Below, one piece after another: positions 7,921-16,362 of a stretch of 64,000 nt of DNA (its first letter is position 1; each line of letters begins with the position of its first letter). The DNA lies in assembly GCA_900542265.1 (NCBI GenBank), contig UQML01000001.1:42348-106347 (forward strand), in the 5' to 3' direction. The notes beneath the pieces were generated by a model. That model ran no database searches. It saw only the letters and a program-made list of their open reading frames with translations, and was not told the origin of the DNA. Source of the DNA: an uncultured Eggerthella sp. (GTDB lineage Bacteria > Actinomycetota > Coriobacteriia > Coriobacteriales > Eggerthellaceae). The position numbers were made by a program, and so were the translations under genes.

Positions 7921-9243
7921 TTAAGCAGGTGTTTGATGGGGGATTACTATCGTAAAGGTGGTAATCCCTTGTTTTGATGTAGCACTTACTGTTCCTTCGT
8001 GGGCTGTGATAATTTCGCGGGCGATAGCAAGGCCCAAGCCTGCTCCTCCCTTAGATTGGGAACGCGAGGTGTCTTCACGATAGAATTTCTCAAAAATAGA
8101 GTCCAAGTGTATTTTGGAAATCTCTTTACCCTTGTTGCTAATTGAGATGGTGGTAGCCTCATCGCTATCACCTGCTTCAATAACAATCGTGCTCTTATCA
8201 TCAGCATACGCTACCGCATTGCGCACAATGTTGCCAAGCGCGCGTGCCATTTTGTCAGGATCAACAAAAAATGTGGTTGAAAATGGTGCGTGAACAGAAA
8301 GCGTAATGTCGCGAGTTGATGCTTCGGGATAAAAGGCGTCAGCTACTTGCTCGCAAAAAAGCGAAACATTAATAGTCTCTCGTTCAATGGGGATAGCTTG
8401 AAGATTGTAACGAGTGATTTCGAAGAATTCATTGATGAGGCCTTCAAGTCGCTCGGATTTCTCGTAGGCGCTTGCAATGTAGCGCTGGCGTGTTGAGGTA
8501 GGCAGATCATCATTTTCGTGCAAAAGAGCAAGGTAGCCAATAATAGTGGTTAGAGGTGTGCGAATGTCATGCGCAAGGTAGGCGACCAATTCATTTTTGC
8601 GCGTTTCTGCCATGTGCGCTGCAAGCTCATCGGCACGAGAGCGCTCTCTAATTTCGTTCAATTCCGATTGGATAATTGCCAAGTCGGAAGGCAATTCGAC
8701 AGGTTCATTTTTGTCTTTAAACATGGTTGAAACAGCGCCAAAAATATCATCAAAGTAATGAGCGGCTCTATTGAGAGTGAGAAATAAAATCACGAGGCAA
8801 CCCAAAAGATAGATCACCATTGCCGCTGGCAGTTTGAGATTGCGCAGTGTGTAATACGTTGAAAGGTCGCGATACTTAAGCTCTCCGGTGTCTGCGTCGA
8901 AAAGATACTGGTAATTAGGATTGTCTTCAGGAGTCTCGTTGGCGTTTGTTTCGGTGCTTCCCGCGATTGCCACACCGACACCTTGAGCGCTTTCAGCCAT
9001 TTGATCGTAGGCAAGTTTGGTAGCCGTCTCTGTATCATAAAGCGCTAGTCCTGAGTCGGTTGAAACAGTTTTCCATTCAGAGGTTTGATCGGCTATCCAA
9101 TTGGCTAACTCATCGACATAATTAACTTGGAATATCCAAATTGCTCCAATATAGATCAGAGAAAAAAGTGCAAGGCGCACAAGCATCTTTTGGAACAATG
9201 CTCGTCTCAGGGATTTCGATTGTGGAGAGCGAAACGTTGCCAT
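7921..9243 (-). CDS. VanS-like sensor histidine kinase
   Basis: This is a membrane kinase of 440 residues. One transmembrane segment lies near residues 20-40 and a second near 135-160. Between them is an extracellular sensor region of roughly 90 residues. The HisKA domain has the phosphorylated His in AYLAHDIRTPLTT (about residue 224). The ATPase domain shows NIVRNAVAYADD and GGAGLGLAIAREI. Sequence order resembles VanS and related envelope-stress kinases, but no vancomycin-resistance enzymes are nearby, so no ligand can be named. The frame continues upstream into the regulator gene; the ATG at 9243, 27 bases after the regulator stop with GTGAGG before it, is the better start. It is co-transcribed with the response regulator. 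Confidence 0.85.
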   Translation of the reverse strand: MATFRSPQSKSLRRALFQKMLVRLALFSLIYIGAIWIFQVNYVDELANWIADQTSEWKTVSTDSGLALYDTETATKLAYDQMAESAQGVGVAIAGSTETNANETPEDNPNYQYLFDADTGELKYRDLSTYYTLRNLKLPAAMVIYLLGCLVILFLTLNRAAHYFDDIFGAVSTMFKDKNEPVELPSDLAIIQSELNEIRERSRADELAAHMAETRKNELVAYLAHDIRTPLTTIIGYLALLHENDDLPTSTRQRYIASAYEKSERLEGLINEFFEITRYNLQAIPIERETINVSLFCEQVADAFYPEASTRDITLSVHAPFSTTFFVDPDKMARALGNIVRNAVAYADDKSTIVIEAGDSDEATTISISNKGKEISKIHLDSIFEKFYREDTSRSQSKGGAGLGLAIAREIITAHEGTVSATSKQGITTFTIVIPHQTPA

Positions 9244-9272
9244 CAAAGCCTCACGCGCGCGATTACCGATAC

Positions 9273-10004
9273 TTAAGCGTCTTGACGATTGGTTGGAGTT
9301 TGAGCCATACGATAACCAATTCCCCACGCTGTTTCAATAAACGTTGTTGAAGCATCAAGAGCAGCAAGTTTTTTGCGTAAGCGGCGAATATGCACCATGA
9401 TGGTGTTAGCTGCGCTGGTATCAAAAGGCATATTCCATACCGTTTCAAAAATGGTAGCAGTAGACACCGGTTTGCCTTGTGCTTCTAACAGAAGTTTCAA
9501 GATGGCAAATTCTTTGGGAGTAAGCTGGAGAGGCTCGCCATGAAGGGTTGCCCAGTGAGCCTCAGGATTAAGTCTTAAACTTGCTGAATGAGGCGATAGG
9601 GCTGAGCGTGTCATAAGATCATCTTCAGTTGAGCGAATCCTCCCACGCAGACGCGCTTTTACCCGTACTACGAGCTCGCGGGGTCTGAACGGTTTGGTGA
9701 TGTAGTCATCGCCGCCTAGGGTAAATCCAATAACTTTGTCCGCCTCTTCATCTTTGGCTGAAAGAAAGATGATAGGAATGCTGCTGATAGCGCGAATTTT
9801 GGTGCAGAGTTCAAAGCCATCAATACCGGGCATCATGATATCAATAATAGCTAAATCAAAAGTTATGGTGCTCATGGCTGCAAGCGCATCAAACCCAGAG
9901 GTGAATACGGTGGTGTCCATGCTTTCAGGAGTAAGCACACTTGCAACGAGATCCCCAATGGCTCGCTCGTCATCAACAATCATTATGTGAGGTCGTTGTT
10001 CCAT
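9273..10004 (-). CDS. OmpR/VanR-family response regulator
   Basis: Partner of the downstream histidine kinase. The receiver domain (about residues 5-118) has acidic residues in MIVDDERA, the phospho-acceptor Asp in LAIIDIMMPGIDG (about residue 54), the conserved Ser in IIFLSAKDE and the Lys in DYITKPF. The C-terminal winged helix (about 145-235) includes LTPKEFAILKLLLE and ANTIMVHIRRLRKKL. The frame is open further upstream, but the ATG at 10004 is where family members begin; it has a poor ribosome-binding site. It diverges from the C39-like peptidase gene, which may be a target. Confidence 0.87.
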   Translation of the reverse strand: MEQRPHIMIVDDERAIGDLVASVLTPESMDTTVFTSGFDALAAMSTITFDLAIIDIMMPGIDGFELCTKIRAISSIPIIFLSAKDEEADKVIGFTLGGDDYITKPFRPRELVVRVKARLRGRIRSTEDDLMTRSALSPHSASLRLNPEAHWATLHGEPLQLTPKEFAILKLLLEAQGKPVSTATIFETVWNMPFDTSAANTIMVHIRRLRKKLAALDASTTFIETAWGIGYRMAQTPTNRQDA

Positions 10005-10220
10005 ACCAACAGTGTAGAAGATAGCTCCTTCAAGGTTGACTCCATAGGTAATTCCCAATGATAAATTAAGAATTTCGTAAGCAAAGTTCAAGAAAGTAGC
10101 GCGATATGTAAGTATTTGCAAGGTTTTGCTATGGGAATGCTAAGCCGAGAGAACCCTACCATTAAAAGCGGTGGTTTTGCGTATGGCTCGGGCTCATACG
10201 AGAAAGGGGGAAGTTCTCTC

Positions 10221-11189
10221 ATGTTTTCTTTCTATCCCAAGACCAAGACCTCTTGTTCAGCAGACTATACTACCTATTCGCGTAACAATGCTGAAAATCG
10301 TTATGTGCGACGAGTTGGACGACGGAGTGTTCCTACATACCAAGACCACCTCTCTGTTGAAGATTTCTCTCGTTATGGTGAGGTGCGTTGTAGTTGCGCA
10401 CAAATACGTCATCGAGCTTCAGAGAAAGCTATTAAGAGCAAACCGACTCAGCGTGCAGTACTGAAGCATGCTTCGTATCAAGGACCGCCTTATACAACGA
10501 GATCATTCACGTATCAAAAACGCTCTTTTGGCTCTCTTTTGCAAAGACGAGGATTTCTTATAGCTTTGATTCTCACGCTTAGTTTGTTGGTGATTGGATC
10601 CATGACGTGGTGTGGAGCGCAAGCTGCAAAACAGACAATTGCTGCTACGGCACACGTGCATTCACCACAGGCGGTAAGTACTCTCAAATCTGAATGGCGG
10701 AAAGGAAGCATCCCTTATCTTTATCAAACCGATGCGCAGTGGTCGCAAACGCCCTATGGAGAAGATAGAATTGAGCTGTCAGGTTGCGGACCAACCTGTT
10801 TGTCTATGATCTACATTGGTCTTACTGGGGATGTACGCATGGATCCACCGGCGTGTGCGCGGTTTGCTGAGCGCAATAACTACCTTGAAGGAGGTGCAAC
10901 ACGCTGGTCATTGATGGAGGAGGGAGCCGAAGAGCTTGGTCTTATAAGCGAGGGTGTTCCCGTGAGTAAACAAGCGGTAATTGAAGCGCTTCAAAAAGAC
11001 AAGCCTTTGATTATGTCTGTTGCACCAGGAGATTTTACCTCGGTGGGTCATTTTCTTGTAGTAGAGGCGCTCGACAATGAAGGGCAACTTATTATCCATG
11101 ACCCCAACTCGCCACAGAATTCTTCCCAGCATTGGGATGTTGAACGTGTTGTAAGACAAGCACGTGGCATATGGGCATTTAGCATATAA
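10221..11189 (+). CDS. membrane-anchored C39-like cysteine peptidase
   Basis: The 322-residue protein has a basic, polar N-terminal region of about 105 residues, predicted to be cytoplasmic. One transmembrane helix (about 110-132, GFLIALILTLSLLVIGSMTW) leads to an outside papain-like domain. Catalytic candidates are Cys in SGCGPTCLSM (about residue 190), His in VGHFLVVEAL (about 276) and Asp in IHDPNSP. This matches the C39-like peptidase 2 family, whose substrates are mostly unknown. The start is the ATG at 10221, preceded by AAGGGGGA; the frame is open for 35 codons further upstream. It diverges from the VanRS-like system and converges on the YhgE genes. The long charged N-terminal region is unusual. 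Confidence 0.75.
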   Translation: MFSFYPKTKTSCSADYTTYSRNNAENRYVRRVGRRSVPTYQDHLSVEDFSRYGEVRCSCAQIRHRASEKAIKSKPTQRAVLKHASYQGPPYTTRSFTYQKRSFGSLLQRRGFLIALILTLSLLVIGSMTWCGAQAAKQTIAATAHVHSPQAVSTLKSEWRKGSIPYLYQTDAQWSQTPYGEDRIELSGCGPTCLSMIYIGLTGDVRMDPPACARFAERNNYLEGGATRWSLMEEGAEELGLISEGVPVSKQAVIEALQKDKPLIMSVAPGDFTSVGHFLVVEALDNEGQLIIHDPNSPQNSSQHWDVERVVRQARGIWAFSI

Positions 11190-11221
11190 GCCTCTTTTGT
11201 GCTCGTGGTGCTTTTGAGCCA

Positions 11222-13378
11222 TCAAATTAGTTTTGTTTCTTCAACCTTTGCAATAAAGAATTGATTAAAGCGGATCATGGGCTTGCGTAACACAAGACCC
11301 AAAAGAAGCGCTGGAATTGCAAAAAGAAGGAGCTGGATAATATCGATCCAGAATTGATTGCCATACAATCCCGCAATGCAGGCTTGCATGGCTGGCATGC
11401 TATGAGCAAAGGGGAGCCACGGGTAGATTGCTTCGAAAAAGGCTCCGCTCATTTCAACAGGGAAGATGCCTCCTGATCCTGCCAATTGAAGCACTAAGCC
11501 AATAACAGAGATAGCTTTGCCAACATTGCCGAATGAGACAACCAGCGTGTAAATGGTGAGGCTGAATACAAATGCGGATACCCAGCAGGTGAGCAGATAA
11601 AGGAGAAGGTGCTCACATTGAACTCCAAGAAAGAAAACATTGCCAAGGGCAACCGTGGTTGCTTGTAAGAGCGCAAGGAGACCGAAGACGCCATAGCGTC
11701 CCAAATACAATTGATTGGGCGTGGGGTTATCGAGTTTTTCTCGTCTTTTTTGAGATACGTGTACTGACATGAGTACAACCATAAAAAGGGAGGCAACCCA
11801 CATAGAAAGGGAGGTGTAGTAAGGGGACATGGCAGAGCCATTGTTGGCAACCGGATAAACGGCATGGCGATCAACTTTGGTAGGAGCGGCCAAGAAACTT
11901 GCGATGCGCCCTGGATCCGACCCTATGATACTTTTAACCGTCTCAAGATCTCCTGACGCAAGCGCACGATCAAGTTGTTCTTTACCTTCGTGTAAATGAG
12001 CGGAAGCTTCTTCAAGTACTTGTGTTGTATTAGTAAGGGTATCTTGCGCATGATGAAGACTTTGACTGAGGCTACCTGAGGCAGCAGTGATGCTTTCATT
12101 CATTGAATCGAGTTCATTTGATAATTCCGAAGAACTTGATTTGATAGCGGAAAGCGATGTATTGAGCTCTCCCGCTGCTTCTGCCAAGGTGGCTTCATAA
12201 TCGCTTTGGATGCCAGTAAGAGAGCTTTTAGCACTTTCGAGTTGGTCGGTGATTTGCTTGCGAGCCTCTTGGACTGAGGCTGTGGTGGAGTCAATATTGG
12301 CGATGATGTTATCGATGTCATGGGTGAGTGACTCAAGGATAGTAATTGCTTGGGTAAGAGCGGGAATGGCTGGGCTTTGTGGGTCGAGCTGAGAGAGCTG
12401 ATCGCGAATTGTGGTGTATGTCATGACAGAATTGGCAATATTTTGCTTTACCTGTAAAAGGGTATCCTTTGCGGCAGCGGGATCATTTTGCATAGCATCA
12501 AAAGCGCGATCGATAGCAGCTTTTATAGCATCGTAGCTTGCTGTGCTTTGACTGAGTGCCTGATTAATGAGCGCAGTTGAGTTTCCAAGCGCTTCATTAG
12601 CGGAGTTTAATCCTGATTGTGCTTCAGAGAGTATAGTGTTGGTGTTTTGGGTAAGGGTTGATGTGTTGCCTAAAAGATCAGCTGACCCATCAATAAGGGC
12701 GCAAGATGCACCCATAAGCTCAGCAAAAGCAGAGGTTTGACTAGCTGCCATATCAAGTTGCTCAATGGCGTCGTCTAAATGACTTGATAGCACTGTTGCA
12801 TAGTTGGTAAGTCCTGATCCGTTCAGGAAATCCATAAGGTTTGAAGCGGTTGAAAGAGCGACCGACGTAACTGTTTCAGTGAATGTCTCATCGATCTGAA
12901 CCTGAATGGCGCTTGCACCTGCATCAGTAACGCGTGGGGCGATGGCATTTTCTTTTTCGTTGGTGTAATAGATGATGCTCGAATGGGTAATATCGTCGGA
13001 AAATACCGTCATGAGATCAGCACTAAACGTTTTGGGAATAATAATGGATGCGTAGTACTGCCCTGATTCAATGCCTTCAATGGCTTGTTGCTCATCGACA
13101 AAAACCCAATCGAAATTATCATTTTCGTGGAGCGCTGAGACAACGTTATCGCCTGCGTTGATCTTAACGGGAACAAGATCAGACTGGTAGCCTTCATCTA
13201 AGTTCGCTACGGCAACTTGGATATTTTTTGTATTAGAGTAGGGATCCCAAAAGCCAGCGGTTGCAAACCAGGCATAAAGTGAGGGAACCAAGATGAATCC
13301 CACTACGACAATGGCACCAATAACGTTCGTAAGAAGGTGACGTACGTCTCCGGTGAAAATACGAAGGATGTTACGCAT
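11222..13378 (-). CDS. YhgE/Pip family membrane protein (second of pair)
   Basis: A 718-residue protein with one N-terminal transmembrane helix, a large extracellular region, and five or six C-terminal helices (about residues 500-705). The N-terminus (GFILVPSLYAWFATAGFWDPYSNT) and the following VAVANLDEGYQSD are hallmarks of the YhgE/Pip N-terminal domain, related to phage infection proteins and ABC-2 type permeases. The central part (about 190-480) is rich in Ser, Ala, Gln and Leu and looks like long helices or coiled coil. C-terminal GSGGIFPVEMSGAFF is also typical. Its start overlaps the stop of the upstream paralogue by one base (TAATG), so the two are translationally coupled and may form a heteromer. 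Function of the family is poorly known; roles in export or envelope integrity are proposed. Confidence 0.85.
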   Translation of the reverse strand: MRNILRIFTGDVRHLLTNVIGAIVVVGFILVPSLYAWFATAGFWDPYSNTKNIQVAVANLDEGYQSDLVPVKINAGDNVVSALHENDNFDWVFVDEQQAIEGIESGQYYASIIIPKTFSADLMTVFSDDITHSSIIYYTNEKENAIAPRVTDAGASAIQVQIDETFTETVTSVALSTASNLMDFLNGSGLTNYATVLSSHLDDAIEQLDMAASQTSAFAELMGASCALIDGSADLLGNTSTLTQNTNTILSEAQSGLNSANEALGNSTALINQALSQSTASYDAIKAAIDRAFDAMQNDPAAAKDTLLQVKQNIANSVMTYTTIRDQLSQLDPQSPAIPALTQAITILESLTHDIDNIIANIDSTTASVQEARKQITDQLESAKSSLTGIQSDYEATLAEAAGELNTSLSAIKSSSSELSNELDSMNESITAASGSLSQSLHHAQDTLTNTTQVLEEASAHLHEGKEQLDRALASGDLETVKSIIGSDPGRIASFLAAPTKVDRHAVYPVANNGSAMSPYYTSLSMWVASLFMVVLMSVHVSQKRREKLDNPTPNQLYLGRYGVFGLLALLQATTVALGNVFFLGVQCEHLLLYLLTCWVSAFVFSLTIYTLVVSFGNVGKAISVIGLVLQLAGSGGIFPVEMSGAFFEAIYPWLPFAHSMPAMQACIAGLYGNQFWIDIIQLLLFAIPALLLGLVLRKPMIRFNQFFIAKVEETKLI

Positions 13379-16020
13379 TAGTCTTCACCCTCCTTGCGAT
13401 TATGATGCTCTGTTTCTTGGTCTAGGTCTCGAGCGCGTGCGCGTATATCTGCAAGACGGTCGTGGAATATACGCTTTTGTGCTTTAGTGTGCAATTTGGC
13501 ACGAGCGCGCTCTACTAAGGTTTCATTAGGGAGCGAACTAAGCTGAAGTTGATAGCTGAGGTTTTCATTGAGGTATTCCACGACAATGAGATAGGTGTCA
13601 ACAAGGATAATTGTTCCAAGCATGATGAGTAAGAGGACAATTTTTGTTTCAATATCTGAGGGCACCGTTGCTAGAAGAATGAACATGATAGCGGGTTGTG
13701 CAAAGATAGCAATCCATCCAGCCTTTATCAAAGTAGGGTAGTAACGCTTAAAGCGTTCAGCGCGTGAAACAATTTCTTCTTTAAATGCGTCTGTATCAAG
13801 AAGTGCTTTAAGAACGGTTCGAGGACGGAAATGCTCATCGCTGAGATTTATGTGGGCTGGTTCGGCTAAAAGAAGATCAGTTTCAGCGAGTTTGCGATCA
13901 AACAAAATATTAAGATTGATTGCAGTGCGTCCAATAATAAGGCCAACAAAAAAGCCGAGCGGAATGAAGAGAGCAAGACAGGCAAGGTCTACCCAATATT
14001 GCATGCCGTACATACCGCCAATTGCCTCACGCATTGCATCAATTGAATAGGTGAAGGGCAAAAGTGGATGAATAAACTGGAAAAAAGCAGGCATCATTTC
14101 AACCGGATACATGCCTGAAGATCCAGGGATTTGGAAGATTAACAAAATAGCAGCAATTGCTTTGCCAATATGTTTGAAGGCATAGGCGAGTGCATAGATC
14201 AAATTAACATTAACAAAGACAGTTAAGAGCCCTGCTGCGATAAAAGCAACTGGCGAGGCGCATTGGATGCCAAGGATAAGGTCTCCTACGCAAGCAATAA
14301 AACCTTGAGCAAGAGCGACTGATATAAAGAGAAGCCAGCGCCCCATATAGCCTTGCGCTGCATTGAATTTGGGTAGTCCCGTAGGATCAACGCGCACTTT
14401 GAGGATTGCAACTAAGATAAAGCCTGCAACCCAAAGTGCTAAGTTGGTATAAAACGGAGTGACCCCTGAACCGTAATTTTTTATAGGATCAATAACGTGT
14501 GTATCAAGCGTAACGGGAGATCCCATAAATGAGGCTATCTCATCGGCATTCAAACCGAGAACTTTTTGTACATCTTGCATAGAGAGCGAGTTGTTGAGTG
14601 AGCGAAGATCGGTTAACGTTCGTTCAAGATTTTGCTGCATAGCGCCAAGAGAGCTCTGAGCAAGACCGAGAGAATTATGTGCTTGATCAATGGTGGCTAC
14701 CAGTTGCCCCATGATATCTTTTACTTGATGCAAGGTGGGAGTAAGTGAGCTGATGGCACCGCTTAATGATCCCAATGCTTGCGCAAAGGAATCAAGGGAT
14801 GCTGAGAGTTGAGGAAGAATTTGCGTCGTAATAGTGGACTGCGCTTGCGTTATATTGCTGGTTGCATCTTGAATTGCGGCATTAATATCTTGTGATGATT
14901 GGTTTGCAGTAGTGATGGTTGTTTCAAGTTCTTTGTTGAGTGCCTGAAGACTTTCTATTGTTCGTGCATAGGAAGCGTTGTTCGTTTCGAGCTGCGTGAT
15001 GATTGCGGCGATATCTGGATTGGTTTGCGCAGCAGGCTTAAGCTGCTCGATGATCTGATTGTTGGTGTCGATGAGTTGTTGTAGTTCAGCAAGAGCGGTG
15101 TCGATTTGGCCTTGAGTACGCAAAAGATCACCGGTAAGCGTACCAATGGCAGCGTTTGCTTGAGCAGAGGCAAGACCAAGTTGTGTTGCTCCTGTGCCAA
15201 TTGCGGTAGTGACTTCAGAGGCATAGGTGTTGGTGTCTTGTCGGATCTTAATCAGTGTTTGACTGGCTTTATTAATTTCACTGCTCAAAAGTGGGATTTG
15301 TGCAATGAGTGTGTCAAGGGTTCCTTGCGCAGTAACAATGGTATCTTTGCTCGCATCCAGTGCAGGATTGAGATTATCAAGTGACTCATAAACATCTGCA
15401 AGGGTTGAGTTGGCAAGTGAAATACTCTCCGTCAGTCTCCCGTCAACATTGTGTGCATTGTCATCAAGAGATATGCCTGCTTGTTTGAGAATACCCACGA
15501 CAGTTTCGCTGACTGTCGAAATAAAAGCAGAGTTAATTTGCGTATCAAGAGTGGTAGCGCCGGTGTCAGTAATCTTAGGTGCTACGGCAGAGGGCTTCTC
15601 ATTGACGTAATATTCAATAGCGGGTTGTGTGTAATTGCCTTCAAACACGCTGGTGAAGTCTTTACTAAAATCAGCGGGAATTATAATTGCAGCGTAGCAT
15701 TCGCCAGAATAGACCTTATCAAGCGCTTCTTGCTTACTATTAACAAAGGTCCATCCAAGTTGATGATTTTCGTGGAGTTGATCAATTACCTGATCTCCAA
15801 CATCAAGGTGCCCTGTAAATTTGTTGTCTGCGCCAGCATCTTCGTTGGCAACAGCAACGCTCAGTGCTGCTGTATTAGCGTAAGGATCCCAGTTTGCTTC
15901 GATGCAGTACCAAGCGTACAGAGAAGGCATAAAGGACATGCCAAAAATCACGATGAGTGCTAAAGGGGTGTGAATGAGCCGCTTGAGATCGCGTACAAAA
16001 ATTTTGAACGCCATCTTCAT
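13378..16020 (-). CDS. YhgE/Pip family membrane protein (first of pair, with C-terminal extension)
   Basis: The 880-residue paralogue has the same plan: an N-terminal helix followed by SFMPSLYAWYCIEANWDPYANT, a long extracellular helical region (about 190-500) and a membrane domain containing PGSSGMYPVEMMPAFFQF. It differs by about 170 extra residues at the C-terminus. There, two more predicted helices (IFAQPAIMFILLATVP and KIVLLLIMLGTIILVDTYLI) are followed by a charged, probably cytoplasmic tail. AAAGGAGGGGTAACAC precedes the ATG, a strong ribosome site. No TetR-type regulator lies next to it, although such pairs often have one. It is the first gene of a two-gene operon. Confidence 0.85.
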   Translation of the reverse strand: MKMAFKIFVRDLKRLIHTPLALIVIFGMSFMPSLYAWYCIEANWDPYANTAALSVAVANEDAGADNKFTGHLDVGDQVIDQLHENHQLGWTFVNSKQEALDKVYSGECYAAIIIPADFSKDFTSVFEGNYTQPAIEYYVNEKPSAVAPKITDTGATTLDTQINSAFISTVSETVVGILKQAGISLDDNAHNVDGRLTESISLANSTLADVYESLDNLNPALDASKDTIVTAQGTLDTLIAQIPLLSSEINKASQTLIKIRQDTNTYASEVTTAIGTGATQLGLASAQANAAIGTLTGDLLRTQGQIDTALAELQQLIDTNNQIIEQLKPAAQTNPDIAAIITQLETNNASYARTIESLQALNKELETTITTANQSSQDINAAIQDATSNITQAQSTITTQILPQLSASLDSFAQALGSLSGAISSLTPTLHQVKDIMGQLVATIDQAHNSLGLAQSSLGAMQQNLERTLTDLRSLNNSLSMQDVQKVLGLNADEIASFMGSPVTLDTHVIDPIKNYGSGVTPFYTNLALWVAGFILVAILKVRVDPTGLPKFNAAQGYMGRWLLFISVALAQGFIACVGDLILGIQCASPVAFIAAGLLTVFVNVNLIYALAYAFKHIGKAIAAILLIFQIPGSSGMYPVEMMPAFFQFIHPLLPFTYSIDAMREAIGGMYGMQYWVDLACLALFIPLGFFVGLIIGRTAINLNILFDRKLAETDLLLAEPAHINLSDEHFRPRTVLKALLDTDAFKEEIVSRAERFKRYYPTLIKAGWIAIFAQPAIMFILLATVPSDIETKIVLLLIMLGTIILVDTYLIVVEYLNENLSYQLQLSSLPNETLVERARAKLHTKAQKRIFHDRLADIRARARDLDQETEHHNRKEGED

Positions 16021-16283
16021 GTGTTACCCCTCCTTTTTCTCTCTGTCCGTGTCGTATCCCGGCATTGTTTTTGTACGGTAGCCTGCAATGAGCGCTTATA
16101 GTCATGGTATCGAAACCCATGCACTCCAGAGCAATTCGTTGCGCAGTTGATACGTGCATGATGATAACCATTCATGATAGGCAACTTTGTCCGTTTTTGT
16201 GTGATTATTGGACATCTGTGGCGAAAATCTGGGTTGACGACCGTACTATAACGTGATGTTCACTAAGCTGTGGAGAATTTATA
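16021..16283. other. intergenic stretch upstream of the YhgE pair, nothing specific recognised
   Basis: Together with the carB terminator this makes a 342-base gap between the YhgE gene and carB. It must carry the promoter of the YhgE operon on the minus strand, but I see no convincing -35/-10 pair, RNA gene or repeat. Confidence 0.4.
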
Positions 16284-16319
16284 TAAAAAGCGATGGGATT
16301 ATATATAACCCCATCGCTT
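16284..16319 (-). terminator. intrinsic terminator of carB
   Basis: AAGCGATGGG (16288-16297) and CCCATCGCTT (16310-16319) form a 10-bp perfect stem with a 12-base loop. On the minus strand it is followed by TTTAT. It begins 44 bases after the carB stop. Confidence 0.85.
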
Positions 16320-16362
16320 CAATCTGTGTGAAACGCTTTATATTTTGCTAATTATCAGAAAG

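Noticed and set aside
9244..9327. Longer start for the VanS-like kinase overlapping the regulator gene
   Set aside because: GTGAGG placed before the ATG at 9243 and the absence of domain content in the extra 28 residues favour the shorter form.
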